64,000 nucleotides of DNA, taken from NCBI GenBank assembly GCA_945867155.1, contig CAMBHL010000001.1:186001-250000 (forward strand), given 5' to 3'. Of this stretch, positions 1 to 8,834 are shown in pieces (the first letter of the stretch is position 1; the number at the start of each line of letters is the position of its first letter). Both the position numbers and the translations under genes were made by a program. The DNA is from an uncultured Eubacteriaceae bacterium. Lineage in GTDB: Bacteria > Bacillota > Clostridia > Eubacteriales > Eubacteriaceae. The notes below the pieces were generated by a model. That model searched no databases. It saw nothing but the letters and a program-made list of their open reading frames with translations, and was not told where the DNA came from.

Positions 1-574
1 GATCGTATAGTTTCTGCTGAGTCGCCGGATAACAGACATCAATGCCCGAGCCTAAAACCGCAATGGTTGAGCCGATGCCGGTCAAAGCCCCCTCTGCTGA
101 GACGCTGTCAATGCCGTTGGCCATTCCAGACACGACTGTAACGCCCATTTCAGAAAGGGTTTGGCTGAATTTCTTGGCAATCGCAACCGCGTCTGCGCTC
201 GACTTTCTCGATCCCACCATGCCAATGGCCAGGTCTCGTTTTAAGAGGCCGGTATTGCCCATCGCATATAAAAGAACGGGCGGATTATATATTTTTTCAA
301 GCCGGCTCGGATAAGAAGGGCTCCCCTTGGGAATGCACACAATCTGATTTTTTTGAATAAACACGAAGGCCCGTTCTGCCAGATTCGTATCCTTCTGATC
401 CTGAATTTTCTGAATGTCTTTTTCCCTAAAAAAACCGGTCTTTCGAATGGCTTCCGGTGAGGCTTTATAAATCGCTTCCGCCGTTTTAAAAACCGCCAGC
501 AGCGTATTTTTTTTCATATTGGAAACATTCGTCACCGACGACAGCCAAAGGTCATAAATTAAATCATCCTGCAT
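1..574 (-). CDS. dprA: DNA processing protein DprA (C-terminal part outside window)
   Basis: DprA (Smf) binds incoming single-stranded DNA and loads RecA during natural transformation. About 191 residues are visible before the window edge. An N-terminal helical segment is followed by the start of the Rossmann-like domain, with VGSRKSS, SGMANGIDSVSAEGAL and VLGSGIDVCYP matching the usual DprA signature G-[TS]-R, S-G-x-A-x-G-I-D and G-x-D-x-x-Y-P. The usual histidine after GID (AHxGAL) is replaced by SAEGAL. The ATG at 574 is preceded by GGTGAGGAAAC, a good ribosome binding site. It lies 21 bases after comM, so the two competence-associated genes are probably cotranscribed. Confidence 0.9.
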   Translation of the reverse strand, partial: MQDDLIYDLWLSSVTNVSNMKKNTLLAVFKTAEAIYKASPEAIRKTGFFREKDIQKIQDQKDTNLAERAFVFIQKNQIVCIPKGSPSYPSRLEKIYNPPVLLYAMGNTGLLKRDLAIGMVGSRKSSADAVAIAKKFSQTLSEMGVTVVSGMANGIDSVSAEGALTGIGSTIAVLGSGIDVCYPATQQKLYD

Positions 575-595
575 GTTTCCTCACCTTTTGTTGAA

Positions 596-2110
596 TCATT
601 GTCCTGAACGATAAGAGGTGGCCTCCGAAAGATGAATCAATCCGATTTGATCCGCGCCGTCCAAATCGGCAATGGTTCGTGCCAGTTTTAATATCCGGTG
701 GTATCCCCGTCCGGACAGTTTTAATTTCGCATAGACCATTTCAAGGAAATCCTGTCCCTCTTTGTCGAGTACACAATATTGATCTATCAAATGGGGTTCA
801 AGCTGCGCGTTAAAATAAATGCCCTTTTCATTTTGAAAACGCTCATTTTGAATCTGCCGCGCCTGGTTGACCCGCTTTCGAATGGTCATTGAAGATTCTC
901 CCGGAGTCCGGTTTTCGAGCTCTTTGATATCGACGGCGGGCACTTCCACGCGAATGTCTATGCGGTCTAATAACGGCCCTGAGATCCGGCTGTTGTACCG
1001 CCGTATTTCGTTTTTTGTGCATGTGCATTTGTGGGCAGGGTCGCCCAGATAGCCACAGGGGCAGGGATTCATGCTGGCGATGAGCATAAAAGACGCTGGA
1101 TAAGTCAATGTGGCATTGACACGGGAAATGGTCACCTCATGGTCTTCTATGGGCTGCCGGAGTACTTCCAGCGCTGATTTTTGAAATTCCGGCAGTTCAT
1201 CTAAAAACAAGACGCCGAGATGGGCTAAAGAAACTTCTCCAGGCTTTGGAATGGTTCCGCCCCCGATAATGGAAACATTGGACAGCGTGTGGTGAGGCGC
1301 TCTGAAAGGACGGTGCGTCATAATGTTGTCTTTGAGCAGCCCTGCAATCGAATATATTTTCGTGATTTCCAGGGCTTCGTTTAATGTCAGTGCCGGCAGA
1401 ATCGAGGGAAATGCCTTGGCAAGCATACTCTTTCCGCTTCCGGGAGGGCCGCTCATCAGCACGTTGTGGCCGCCTGCTGCTGCGATCTCAAGGGCCCGCT
1501 TCGCATTGTCCTGCCCTTTGATTTCAGAAAAATCCACGCGGTAGGCAGTCTGCCCTTGATTCAAAAGCTGCTGGGAATCGATGCGGTAAGGTTCAATCTC
1601 CGTCTTACCCTTTAAATAATCAATCACTTGTTTTAAATTGCGCGCCGGCAGAACGTCAATGCCGTCCACAATGGCGCCTTCGGTTTTATTTTCCTGAGGC
1701 AGAATGACTTTTTTAAAGCCTTTCGCCTTCGCTGCCAAAACCATCGGCAAGACGCCGCGAACCGGTCTTAAATCACCGTTCAGGGACAATTCCCCAAAAC
1801 AAAGCATATCCGAAAAATTCCCTTCGAGCTGATTGGACGCGACCAACAAGCCGATGGCAATCGGCAAATCGTAAGCGGAGCCTTCTTTTTTTAAATCCGC
1901 CGGCGCCAAATTAACAGTGACTTTTTTATCCGGATAAGCGTAGCCGTTATTTTTAATGGCAGAGAAAACACGGTCCCGAGACTCCTTCACGCCGGTATCC
2001 GGCAGGCCTACGACGATAAAACCCGGCAGGCCGTAATTTAAATCAACTTCAACGGTCACAATGATGCCTTCGATGCCTAAAAGGCCGCAGCTAAATATTT
2101 TTGCCAACAT
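596..2110 (-). CDS. comM: YifB/ComM-family Mg chelatase-like AAA+ ATPase
   Basis: ComM is a hexameric AAA+ helicase that helps branch migration during natural transformation; Gram-positive homologues are often annotated as YifB. The 504 residues show the N-terminal Lon-protease-like domain (about 1–170), then the Mg-chelatase AAA+ module with Walker A GPPGSGKS (about residue 222), Walker B VLFLDELPEF, and a Cys cluster CPCGYLGDPAHKCTC typical of the family. The C-terminal Mg-chelatase domain ends in a helical lid. The ATG is preceded by CGAGGAACG. It has its own consensus promoter (2161–2189) and is followed by dprA. Confidence 0.93.
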   Translation of the reverse strand: MLAKIFSCGLLGIEGIIVTVEVDLNYGLPGFIVVGLPDTGVKESRDRVFSAIKNNGYAYPDKKVTVNLAPADLKKEGSAYDLPIAIGLLVASNQLEGNFSDMLCFGELSLNGDLRPVRGVLPMVLAAKAKGFKKVILPQENKTEGAIVDGIDVLPARNLKQVIDYLKGKTEIEPYRIDSQQLLNQGQTAYRVDFSEIKGQDNAKRALEIAAAGGHNVLMSGPPGSGKSMLAKAFPSILPALTLNEALEITKIYSIAGLLKDNIMTHRPFRAPHHTLSNVSIIGGGTIPKPGEVSLAHLGVLFLDELPEFQKSALEVLRQPIEDHEVTISRVNATLTYPASFMLIASMNPCPCGYLGDPAHKCTCTKNEIRRYNSRISGPLLDRIDIRVEVPAVDIKELENRTPGESSMTIRKRVNQARQIQNERFQNEKGIYFNAQLEPHLIDQYCVLDKEGQDFLEMVYAKLKLSGRGYHRILKLARTIADLDGADQIGLIHLSEATSYRSGQ

Positions 2111-2160
2111 TTTTCGTTCCTCGCTGTGTGATTCAATACTTAAATGATAACGTTTTTTCC

Positions 2161-2189
2161 ATTATACACGCATTTGTCCCATCTGCCAA
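2161..2189 (-). promoter_or_regulatory. Sigma-A promoter for comM-dprA
   Basis: On the minus strand the sequence reads TTGGCA, 17 bases, TATAAT, ending about 50 bases upstream of the comM start. It sits just after the terminator of ispH-rpsA, which supports an independent transcription unit. Confidence 0.75.
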
Positions 2190-2190
2190 T

Positions 2191-2221
2191 AAAAAAGAGT
2201 TCCTGTTAACAGGAACTCTTT
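2191..2221 (-). terminator. Intrinsic terminator of ispH-rpsA
   Basis: A perfect 12-bp stem (AAAGAGTTCCTG / CAGGAACTCTTT, loop TTAA) is followed on the minus strand by a run of T. It begins nine bases after the stop codon of ispH-rpsA. Confidence 0.92.
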
Positions 2222-2230
2222 ATCAATCAA

Positions 2231-4411
2231 TTATTCTTCATCGTCTGAAGCGTCATCAGATGCATTGTCGCCAAAATCGAGTTTGCCCAGCAGATCGCCG
2301 AAAGAATCGCCAAGGGTAAAGTTGGCATTGTCTTCGTAAACGGTTGTGTTGTGCTGTGCCTGATGTTTGCGCGGCTTACGTCCGCCCTGACGGCCCTGAT
2401 AGCCTTCGCCGCTCTTGCGGTGGCGTTTCTGCTGGCGTTCCGGTGCCTTCTGTGTCGCTTTGATGCTCAAGCTGATCTTTTCTTTTTCGCGGTTGATGCC
2501 GATGATCTTAACTTTGACCACATCTCCAGGATTTAATTCAGAAGCCACGGATTCAACACGGCGGTAAGAAATTTCAGAAATGTGAATCAAACCTTCAACA
2601 CCTGGGATGATTTCAGCAAATGCACCGAAATCCAGGACATTCGTGATTTTAACTTCAACGATATCTCCTTCTTTGTACTGTTCAACAAAGGTATCCCACG
2701 GTTTCGGCTGAAGGGCCTTCACGCTTAATTTAATCTTCTTTTCTTCGTCATTCTTCTGAATAACTTTAGCTTCGATTTCCTGACCTTTTTCAACCAAATT
2801 CTTTGGTTCGTTGGCTCTGGACCAAGTCAGATCAGAACGGTGTACGAAACCATCGATGCCGTCCAAATCAATGAAGATCCCGAAATTGGTAATGGTCTTG
2901 ACTTTGCCCTTGACAACATCATCCATCTGAATTTCGTTGTAGCGTTCTTCTTTTCTGGCGCGCTGTTCTTTCTGGCGTTCTTTCTGTTCTTTTTCAAGAA
3001 TGACACGCTGTGAGAAGATGGCGCGGCGGCGTCTTGCATTGTAGTCGATGATCTTGCCCTTGACTTCTTTGCCAACCAAAGTGTTTAAGTCTTTGATATA
3101 GCGGGTGCTGTACTGAGAAGCCGGCATGAAAATATCAGAAAAACCGATGTCAACGATCAGGCCGCTGCCGGAAACGCTCTTCACTTTTCCTTCCAGGACT
3201 TCCTGATCTTTGTAGGCTTTTTCCAGCTGACGCTGAATCTTCTGATTGTCGTATTTGATTTTTGAAAGTCTGACAGCGCCGTTGTCATCATTCATATTTG
3301 TGACGACTGCGTTAATAAGATCACCTTCATGAACTTCATCTTTCAGATTGATGTCATCTTTCCATGAATAATCATTCTTCTTGATGACGCCATCAGCTTT
3401 ATATTTAATGTTCAGGATGATCTCATCATCTGTGACTTCCATGACTTTTCCTTCAACTGTCGAACCTCTGTGGATAGCTTTATCCGGCATCGACTGGTCC
3501 AGCATTGCGGCGAAATCATTTTCATCAACTGATTCTTCTACTGCCTGATCCTGAACTTGTGTGTTTTCCGTTTTGTTTTCTTCCATTCTTTCCGTTACCT
3601 CCTTAACGATCCAGTCCGGCGTGGATGCCCCCGCTGTAATTCCAATGACATGGTATTTTTGCAATTCAGCGAGATTTAATTCTCCGGCTGTCTCTATGTG
3701 ACATGTATTGCTGCAGTGCGCTTTGCACACTTCGTACAGTTTTCTTGTATTCGAAGAATGATAACCGCCCACAACAATCATATATTCCACACGTTTTGCC
3801 GTTTCAACCGCAGCCGATTGCCGTTCCGCAGTCGCCGAACAAATCGTGTTAAATATCAAACATTCATCCGCTTTTTTCTGCAGGATGGACGTGATTGCAC
3901 TAAATTTTTTTTTGATAGCTGTCGTTTGTGCCACGACGCACAATTTATGAAAATGTTCTGAAATGTTTTCCGCTTCTTCTGTGGAGTTGAGCACGATGGC
4001 TTCATTTTGACACCATCCGACAGCGCCTTCCACTTCCGGATGATTGGCATCGCCGACGATGACAATTTGGTAGCCTTTCTGGCTGTAATCGTAAACCTTG
4101 TGCTGCATCGCGCTCACAAAGGGACACGTCGCATCTACGATTCGAAGGTTTTTCGCCTTGGCCCGCTCAAGAACCTGCCGGCTTACACCGTGAGAGCGAA
4201 TGATGACGGTGCCGTGATCGACCTCGTCAATGCTGTCAATCTTTTTGATGCCCCGGCTTTCTAAACGCGCCATCTCCTGTCGGTTATGCGATAAATCTCC
4301 CAAGCAGTAAATCGGTTCCGCTGATTGCTGTTTCAGTGTCTCTTCTGCCAATTTCATGGCATTGGTGATGCCAAAACAGTATCCTGAACGATCTGCTACA
4401 ATAATCTTCAT
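2231..4411 (-). CDS. ispH: Fusion of IspH (HMBPP reductase) and ribosomal protein S1
   Basis: Residues 1–280 are IspH (LytB), the [4Fe-4S] enzyme that makes IPP and DMAPP in the last step of the MEP pathway. The three cluster cysteines C12, C96 and C191 are present, as are H42, H74, H124 and E126 and the TAGASTP motif. After an acidic linker, four S1 RNA-binding domains follow (about 318–645), the last two closest to ribosomal S1. The tail is basic (QKRHRKSGEGYQGRQGGRKPRK) and then acidic. This fusion is known in Clostridia. The ATG is preceded by GGAGATAGTAT, and the gene has its own promoter and terminator. Confidence 0.95.
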   Translation of the reverse strand: MKIIVADRSGYCFGITNAMKLAEETLKQQSAEPIYCLGDLSHNRQEMARLESRGIKKIDSIDEVDHGTVIIRSHGVSRQVLERAKAKNLRIVDATCPFVSAMQHKVYDYSQKGYQIVIVGDANHPEVEGAVGWCQNEAIVLNSTEEAENISEHFHKLCVVAQTTAIKKKFSAITSILQKKADECLIFNTICSATAERQSAAVETAKRVEYMIVVGGYHSSNTRKLYEVCKAHCSNTCHIETAGELNLAELQKYHVIGITAGASTPDWIVKEVTERMEENKTENTQVQDQAVEESVDENDFAAMLDQSMPDKAIHRGSTVEGKVMEVTDDEIILNIKYKADGVIKKNDYSWKDDINLKDEVHEGDLINAVVTNMNDDNGAVRLSKIKYDNQKIQRQLEKAYKDQEVLEGKVKSVSGSGLIVDIGFSDIFMPASQYSTRYIKDLNTLVGKEVKGKIIDYNARRRRAIFSQRVILEKEQKERQKEQRARKEERYNEIQMDDVVKGKVKTITNFGIFIDLDGIDGFVHRSDLTWSRANEPKNLVEKGQEIEAKVIQKNDEEKKIKLSVKALQPKPWDTFVEQYKEGDIVEVKITNVLDFGAFAEIIPGVEGLIHISEISYRRVESVASELNPGDVVKVKIIGINREKEKISLSIKATQKAPERQQKRHRKSGEGYQGRQGGRKPRKHQAQHNTTVYEDNANFTLGDSFGDLLGKLDFGDNASDDASDDEE

Positions 4412-4425
4412 ATACTATCTCCATT

Positions 4426-4454
4426 ATTTTATTTGATAAAATGCTCATTGTCTA
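4426..4454 (-). promoter_or_regulatory. Promoter for ispH-rpsA
   Basis: The minus strand reads TAGACA, 17 bases, TAAAAT, ending 15 bases upstream of the ispH start codon. The 75-base gap after plsC holds no terminator hairpin, so some read-through from the plsC operon is possible. Confidence 0.55.
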
Positions 4455-4486
4455 TCTTTTTTTTATTTTTTTGAGATTTTTTTATT

Positions 4487-5068
4487 TTAAAGCTGATAAA
4501 TATGGTCCAAAATTTTTTGCCCGATTTCTTCATTTTGCTGTGCCGTCAGTCGCTTGCCGTAATATTCCTTAAGTTCTATGGGTTTGCCGAAGGTGACGCG
4601 GATCTTTCCCCTGAATTTATAACTGCCTTCGATATGGACGGGCACAATTGGAGACTTTGTTTTTAACGCGAAAAAGAGAAATCCGTCTGCCGGTTTCACT
4701 TTTTGTCCCGGTTTAACCCGGGTGCCTTCTGGGAAAATGCCGAGCAGCTCATCGTTATTTAAAATGCCCATGGCCGTTCTCAGCGTCGTCATGGAAACTT
4801 TATGGCGTTCGACTGGGAAAACGTGCACTTCTTTTAAAATCCAGTTAACAAATTTATTTTTAAAGATTTCGGCCTTGGCCATAAAATTCACGGGCCTGAT
4901 CGGCCTTTTAATGACCGTGTCGATCAAAAGGGGATCGTACCAGTACATATGGTTGGAGCAGATCACGGCCCGTCCCTTATCCGGAACATTTTCTTCCCCT
5001 TCAACGGTAATATTCAGCCAGAAAAAGTTGACAATGTTAAATAAGACGTGTGCGATTCTGTAAATCAT
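4487..5068 (-). CDS. plsC: 1-acyl-sn-glycerol-3-phosphate acyltransferase
   Basis: PlsC transfers the second acyl chain to lysophosphatidic acid at the membrane, giving phosphatidic acid. The 193 residues contain the acyltransferase H-X4-D motif (NHMYWYDP, residues about 38–45), the FPEG motif (GIFPEGTRVKPG) and IVPVHIEG. A hydrophobic N-terminal segment can associate with the membrane. Its start overlaps the stop of cmk by four bases (ATGA), so translation is coupled. The cmk–plsC pair upstream of ispH-rpsA is a common Clostridia arrangement. Confidence 0.9.
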   Translation of the reverse strand: MIYRIAHVLFNIVNFFWLNITVEGEENVPDKGRAVICSNHMYWYDPLLIDTVIKRPIRPVNFMAKAEIFKNKFVNWILKEVHVFPVERHKVSMTTLRTAMGILNNDELLGIFPEGTRVKPGQKVKPADGFLFFALKTKSPIVPVHIEGSYKFRGKIRVTFGKPIELKEYYGKRLTAQQNEEIGQKILDHIYQL

Positions 5069-5733
5069 AGCGCTTCTCCATCTTTTGGATCTTTGATCAA
5101 TTCAATAATGCGCGCGCAGACCTGATCGATGCTCATTTCAGTGGTGTCAATGCGGCAGGCATCTTCACAGCACATCAGCGGATCGACTTTCCGGTGGCTG
5201 TCGAGATAATCCCGCTTTTCGATGTCGGCTTCTATATCGGAAAGGGTTTTGCCTTCAAGGGCTTTTTTGGCTTTCAGCTCCTCATATCGGCGTTTAGCCC
5301 GCTCCGAAACCGCTGCGTCTAAATAAAATTTATAGTCCGCATTTGGAAGGACCCGGCTGCCGATATCTCTGCCGTCCATGATCACGTCCGTTCCTTCTGC
5401 GATTTGCTGCTGTGCCTTCACCAAAACGCTGCGAACCTCTGGAATGGGCGCCACATCACTGGTGTGGGCGCTCACTTCCGTCGTCCGAATAGCTTCGGTC
5501 ACATCCTGTCCATCTAAAAAAATCCGGTTCCCTTCAAAGGCGATTACTGCTTGTTTTGCGTATTGGGAAATGGCCTTTTGATCGTGAAAAGAGATGCCGT
5601 GATCCATGACCCCTTTCGTAATCGCGCGGTACATCGCGCCTGTATCCAAGTACGTGATTTGAAGTTCCTTCGCCACGCGCTTCGCTATTGTACTTTTCCC
5701 TGCGCCTGCAGGACCATCCATCGCAATCTGCAT
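5065..5733 (-). CDS. cmk: Cytidylate kinase
   Basis: Cmk phosphorylates CMP and dCMP to the diphosphates. The 222-residue protein has the P-loop DGPAGAGKST (residues 5–14), the YLDTGAMYRA motif for CMP binding, the RTTEVSAHTSDVA region and DGRDIGSRVLPNADYKFYLDA, all typical of bacterial Cmk and at the usual length. It lies three bases after the flavoprotein gene and overlaps plsC by four bases, so the three are one operon. Confidence 0.95.
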   Translation of the reverse strand: MQIAMDGPAGAGKSTIAKRVAKELQITYLDTGAMYRAITKGVMDHGISFHDQKAISQYAKQAVIAFEGNRIFLDGQDVTEAIRTTEVSAHTSDVAPIPEVRSVLVKAQQQIAEGTDVIMDGRDIGSRVLPNADYKFYLDAAVSERAKRRYEELKAKKALEGKTLSDIEADIEKRDYLDSHRKVDPLMCCEDACRIDTTEMSIDQVCARIIELIKDPKDGEAL

Positions 5734-5736
5734 TTT

Positions 5737-6960
5737 TCAACTCCTCATTCCTGCCACATAACCTGTTGTAGCTGCAATTTGAATATTAAATCCCCCTGTC
5801 AGGGCGTCGACATCGAGGATTTCACCTGCAAAATATAAATGTTCGATTTTTTTTGACGCCATCGTTTTCGGGTTGATTTCTTTCACATTTACCCCGCCGC
5901 TGGTGACGATTGCAGTATTTATATCACAAAAATCCTCGATCGTCAAAACCTGATGTTTGAGGGCGCCGATCATGCGCTGGCGTTCGCCTTTTGTGATTTG
6001 ATTGGCTTTTTTAAGTTGATCTACATCAGCCAGATCCAAAAGCACGGGAATCAGTTTTTTCGGCAGCAGGGAAGCCACGGCATGAACGATCTGCTTGTTT
6101 TCATTGGCTCTGATTTCTCTTTGAATCCGCTGATCCAGCTGCTTTTCAGTCAGTGCCGGTTTAAAATCGAGGATTAGATGATATTCCGATGCCGGCCGGT
6201 CCATGTAAGCCGAATCTGTTAAGATGAGCGGTCCTGATACGCCAAAATGAGTCAGCAGCATTTCGCCTCTTTCGGTCCGCAATTTCTTCTTGCGGTGAAC
6301 CAGTGTCACCTCGACGTTTTTAAGGGCGATGCCCTGCACTTTTTGAGGCCAGTTTTCCTTGGTCTTTAAGCCGACCAAAGACGGCCTGCACGGCACAATA
6401 TCGTGGCCGAGCCGGCGTGCGGTCTTCAGTCCCCAGCCATCTGATCCTGTGCTGCGGTAGCTGAGACCGCCTGTCGCCACAATGATCTTTTCTCCTCGAA
6501 TAACCTGTTCGTTTTCAAGCTTCACACCGACTGCTTTCCCGCATTCAGTCACAATCGATTCGACCGGCGTGTTGAGCCGCACTTCAACGCCGTATCGACC
6601 GAGGCCGCGCTCAAAGGCTTTAATGATGTCGCTGGACTTGTCTGACACGGGAAAAACACGGTGTCCTCTTTCAACTTTGAGTCTGCAGCCCTGGTCTGTG
6701 ATGAAGTCCATGAGCCGAGTGTGATCAAAACGGGAAATAGACGAGTACATAAACTGGGCATGATGGACCACGTTTTTAAGAAACGTATCCTGGTCGCAGT
6801 CGTTGGTCAGATTGCACCGTCCCTTTCCGGTAATGAATAATTTTTTCCCAAGTTTTTCGTTTTTTTCAAGAAGAAGCGTCGTTTCTCCGCAGGAAGCCGC
6901 AGCAATGGCTGCCATCATTCCGGCTGGACCGCCGCCAATTACAATAACCTGTTGTTGCAT
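5737..6960 (-). CDS. BaiN/HI0933-like NAD(P)/FAD-dependent oxidoreductase
   Basis: A 407-residue flavoprotein of the HI0933/BaiN family. It has an N-terminal FAD-binding Rossmann motif GGGPAGMMAAIAAA (residues 8–21), GKKLFITGKGRCNLTN, which is diagnostic of this family, and a C-terminal FAD motif (YFAGEILDVDALTGGFN). BaiN of Clostridium scindens acts in bile acid dehydroxylation, but most family members have no assigned substrate and are widely conserved next to cmk, so a housekeeping role is more likely here. It starts one base after the upstream methyltransferase gene ends. Confidence 0.88.
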   Translation of the reverse strand: MQQQVIVIGGGPAGMMAAIAAASCGETTLLLEKNEKLGKKLFITGKGRCNLTNDCDQDTFLKNVVHHAQFMYSSISRFDHTRLMDFITDQGCRLKVERGHRVFPVSDKSSDIIKAFERGLGRYGVEVRLNTPVESIVTECGKAVGVKLENEQVIRGEKIIVATGGLSYRSTGSDGWGLKTARRLGHDIVPCRPSLVGLKTKENWPQKVQGIALKNVEVTLVHRKKKLRTERGEMLLTHFGVSGPLILTDSAYMDRPASEYHLILDFKPALTEKQLDQRIQREIRANENKQIVHAVASLLPKKLIPVLLDLADVDQLKKANQITKGERQRMIGALKHQVLTIEDFCDINTAIVTSGGVNVKEINPKTMASKKIEHLYFAGEILDVDALTGGFNIQIAATTGYVAGMRS

Positions 6961-6961
6961 T

Positions 6962-7543
6962 TCAATGTCTGCTTTCTTTCTTCAATATCAGATAAACCGT
7001 CGGCGCCCCTTTATGATTTTTAACGTCAAAGCAATAGGTGTCATAGTGATGATCCAAATGGGCTGTCCATTGATCGATCTGTCTTTTTTCATCCTGTCCT
7101 TCAGAATGTGCGTAGGCGATGACACTCACAATCCCCCCTGGCCGAATCAGTTCGGCGCTTTGTTTTAACGCCTTAAGCGTCGTTTCCGTTTGTGTCGTGA
7201 CAAACGGGTCTCCGTCGGGCCAATAGCCCAAATTGAACATAACCGCGCCGATATTGGGATTATCTGCAATTTCCGGATAGCAATCCATGTGCTGATGCCC
7301 GTCGCAAATCAACTGAATGGGGGTTTTAACCGCTTTTTTCTGGATATTCTCCCGGGCCTCCTGAAGGGCCGCTTTCTGAATATCAAATCCGTACACTTTT
7401 CCCTTCAGCCCCACACAGTGAGCCAGAAAAACCGTATCTTCTCCTGTTCCAACTGTTCCGTCAACGGCGCTGTCGCCAGGCTTTAAGATATCTGCGACGC
7501 AGGCCTGGGCAAAAAGCGTCTGACGTCTGAATGTTTCAATCAC
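6962..7543 (-). CDS. MnmM/YtqB-like class I SAM-dependent methyltransferase
   Basis: A 193-residue Rossmann-fold methyltransferase of the 'rRNA methylase' Pfam family that includes B. subtilis YtqB (MnmM), which methylates the wobble uridine side chain of tRNA. The SAM site is seen as DGTVGTGEDTVFLA (residues about 28–41), with VYGFDIQ as the acidic motif II and NLGYWPDGD as the family-specific NLGYLPG-like catalytic loop. The start is GTG at 7543, just after the rluB stop. Assignment to the family is firm; the exact tRNA position is inferred from B. subtilis. Confidence 0.8.
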   Translation of the reverse strand: MIETFRRQTLFAQACVADILKPGDSAVDGTVGTGEDTVFLAHCVGLKGKVYGFDIQKAALQEARENIQKKAVKTPIQLICDGHQHMDCYPEIADNPNIGAVMFNLGYWPDGDPFVTTQTETTLKALKQSAELIRPGGIVSVIAYAHSEGQDEKRQIDQWTAHLDHHYDTYCFDVKNHKGAPTVYLILKKESRH

Positions 7544-8260
7544 TTAATGTTCCGCCTTTAACTGAATAATTTCTTCTTGGGTTAAATACCGCCATTTGCC
7601 AGGGGATAACCCTGGGTCTCTGAGGCTGCCTATAGCTGTCCTTTCGAGATGAATCACCGGATGGCCGACAGCGGCGCACATCTTTCTGATCTGCCGTTTC
7701 TTGCCTTCTGAAATCATCATTTCAAGTACGGTAGATCCTCGATTTTCTTTGATCACCTGTACCTTTGCCCGGTGCGTCTTGTAGGATGTACCGTCGTCCA
7801 AAGAGATCACAGGCCCTAAACGCAGCTGTTCCAGGTCTGTCTCAGATACTTTTCCGCGCACGGTACAGCGGTACGTTTTGGTGACATGGCGGCTTGGATG
7901 GGTGAGCTTAAAGGTCAAATCGCCGTCATTGGTCAGAATCAAAAGCCCTGTTGTTTCCTTGTCCAGCCTGCCGACTGAATACAATCTTTTCTTAGTGTGG
8001 ATCAAATCCAAAAGCGTCTGGTTCGCATGTTTGTCAGAGGACGTCGAAACAACTCCTTTGGGTTTATTTAAAAGAATATATACATTGCCCTCTGGTCTGA
8101 TCTCTTTGTGATCCACCAGAACCTGATCCCCTTCTTTCACCTGCGTCCCGGGGAACAGCACGACCTGGCCGTTAACTTGTACGCGCCCTTCCATGATAAT
8201 GGTTTCTGATTTTCTCCTCGATGCGACACCGCAGTGTGCCAAATATTTTTGTAACCGCAT
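7544..8260 (-). CDS. rluB: rRNA pseudouridine synthase, RluB/RsuA family
   Basis: RluB isomerises a uridine in 23S rRNA helix 89. The 238-residue protein starts with an S4 RNA-binding domain (MRLQKYLAHCGVASRRKSE) followed by the pseudouridine synthase domain with the catalytic aspartate in GRLDKETTGLLILTNDG. The G-K-K-R-Q-I-R-K-M motif near the C-terminus is typical. The start at 8260 was chosen over an upstream frame because AGAGGAG lies six bases before it and the S4 domain begins at once. It follows scpB by 25 bases, the standard scpA-scpB-rluB order of Firmicutes. Confidence 0.92.
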   Translation of the reverse strand: MRLQKYLAHCGVASRRKSETIIMEGRVQVNGQVVLFPGTQVKEGDQVLVDHKEIRPEGNVYILLNKPKGVVSTSSDKHANQTLLDLIHTKKRLYSVGRLDKETTGLLILTNDGDLTFKLTHPSRHVTKTYRCTVRGKVSETDLEQLRLGPVISLDDGTSYKTHRAKVQVIKENRGSTVLEMMISEGKKRQIRKMCAAVGHPVIHLERTAIGSLRDPGLSPGKWRYLTQEEIIQLKAEH

Positions 8261-8285
8261 GATTTTCTCCTCTGACAAAAGCCTT

Positions 8286-8834
8286 CTATGATTCCGAATC
8301 CTCTTCAAATGACGCCATGTCCGGCAGTTCTGATATATCCTGCATATCCAGCGCCTTTAAAAACTGAGGCGTCGTTTTGTAGTAAAATGGCCGGCCCGGC
8401 GCGTCTTTTCTTCCCGCCTCTTTGATCAGCTCCCGGTCAAGGAGCACATGAATGGAACTCGATGAGGAAACGCCGCGAATCGCTTCAATATCTACGCGCG
8501 TCACTGGCTGCCTGTACGCCACAATAGCCAAAGTTTCAAAGGCAGCGTGGGAAAGACCGTGTCCTTTATCCATCTGCTTCCATTGATTAAGAATCGGAAA
8601 TAAAGACGGCTTCGTTGAAAGCTGCCAGACCTTTTCGGTGCAAACCAGGCGCAGACCCCGGTCCGGCTGCTTGTAGGCTTCTGCAAGCTGTTCCAGATAA
8701 GCTTCTGTTTCTTTTTTCGAAAGCCCGATAGCGCCAGCCATTTCTTCTGCTGTGAGGCCTTCACCGGATGCAAAAAGCAAAGCTTCCAACCATCCCAATA
8801 TTTCAGGTTCAATCTTCATCTTGTTTCGGATCAT
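8286..8834 (-). CDS. scpB: Segregation and condensation protein B
   Basis: ScpB dimers bind the kleisin ScpA and regulate the SMC condensin that compacts and segregates the chromosome. The protein has two winged-helix domains; LEALLFASGEGLTAEEMA and AFETLAIVAYRQPVTRVDIEAIRGV are signature regions. It overlaps the end of scpA by 26 bases. The start is uncertain: the ATG at 8834 abuts its AGAGG, and the ATG at 8819 gives an N-terminus (MKIEPEILGWLEALLF) closer to the family. Confidence 0.92.
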   Translation of the reverse strand: MIRNKMKIEPEILGWLEALLFASGEGLTAEEMAGAIGLSKKETEAYLEQLAEAYKQPDRGLRLVCTEKVWQLSTKPSLFPILNQWKQMDKGHGLSHAAFETLAIVAYRQPVTRVDIEAIRGVSSSSSIHVLLDRELIKEAGRKDAPGRPFYYKTTPQFLKALDMQDISELPDMASFEEDSES

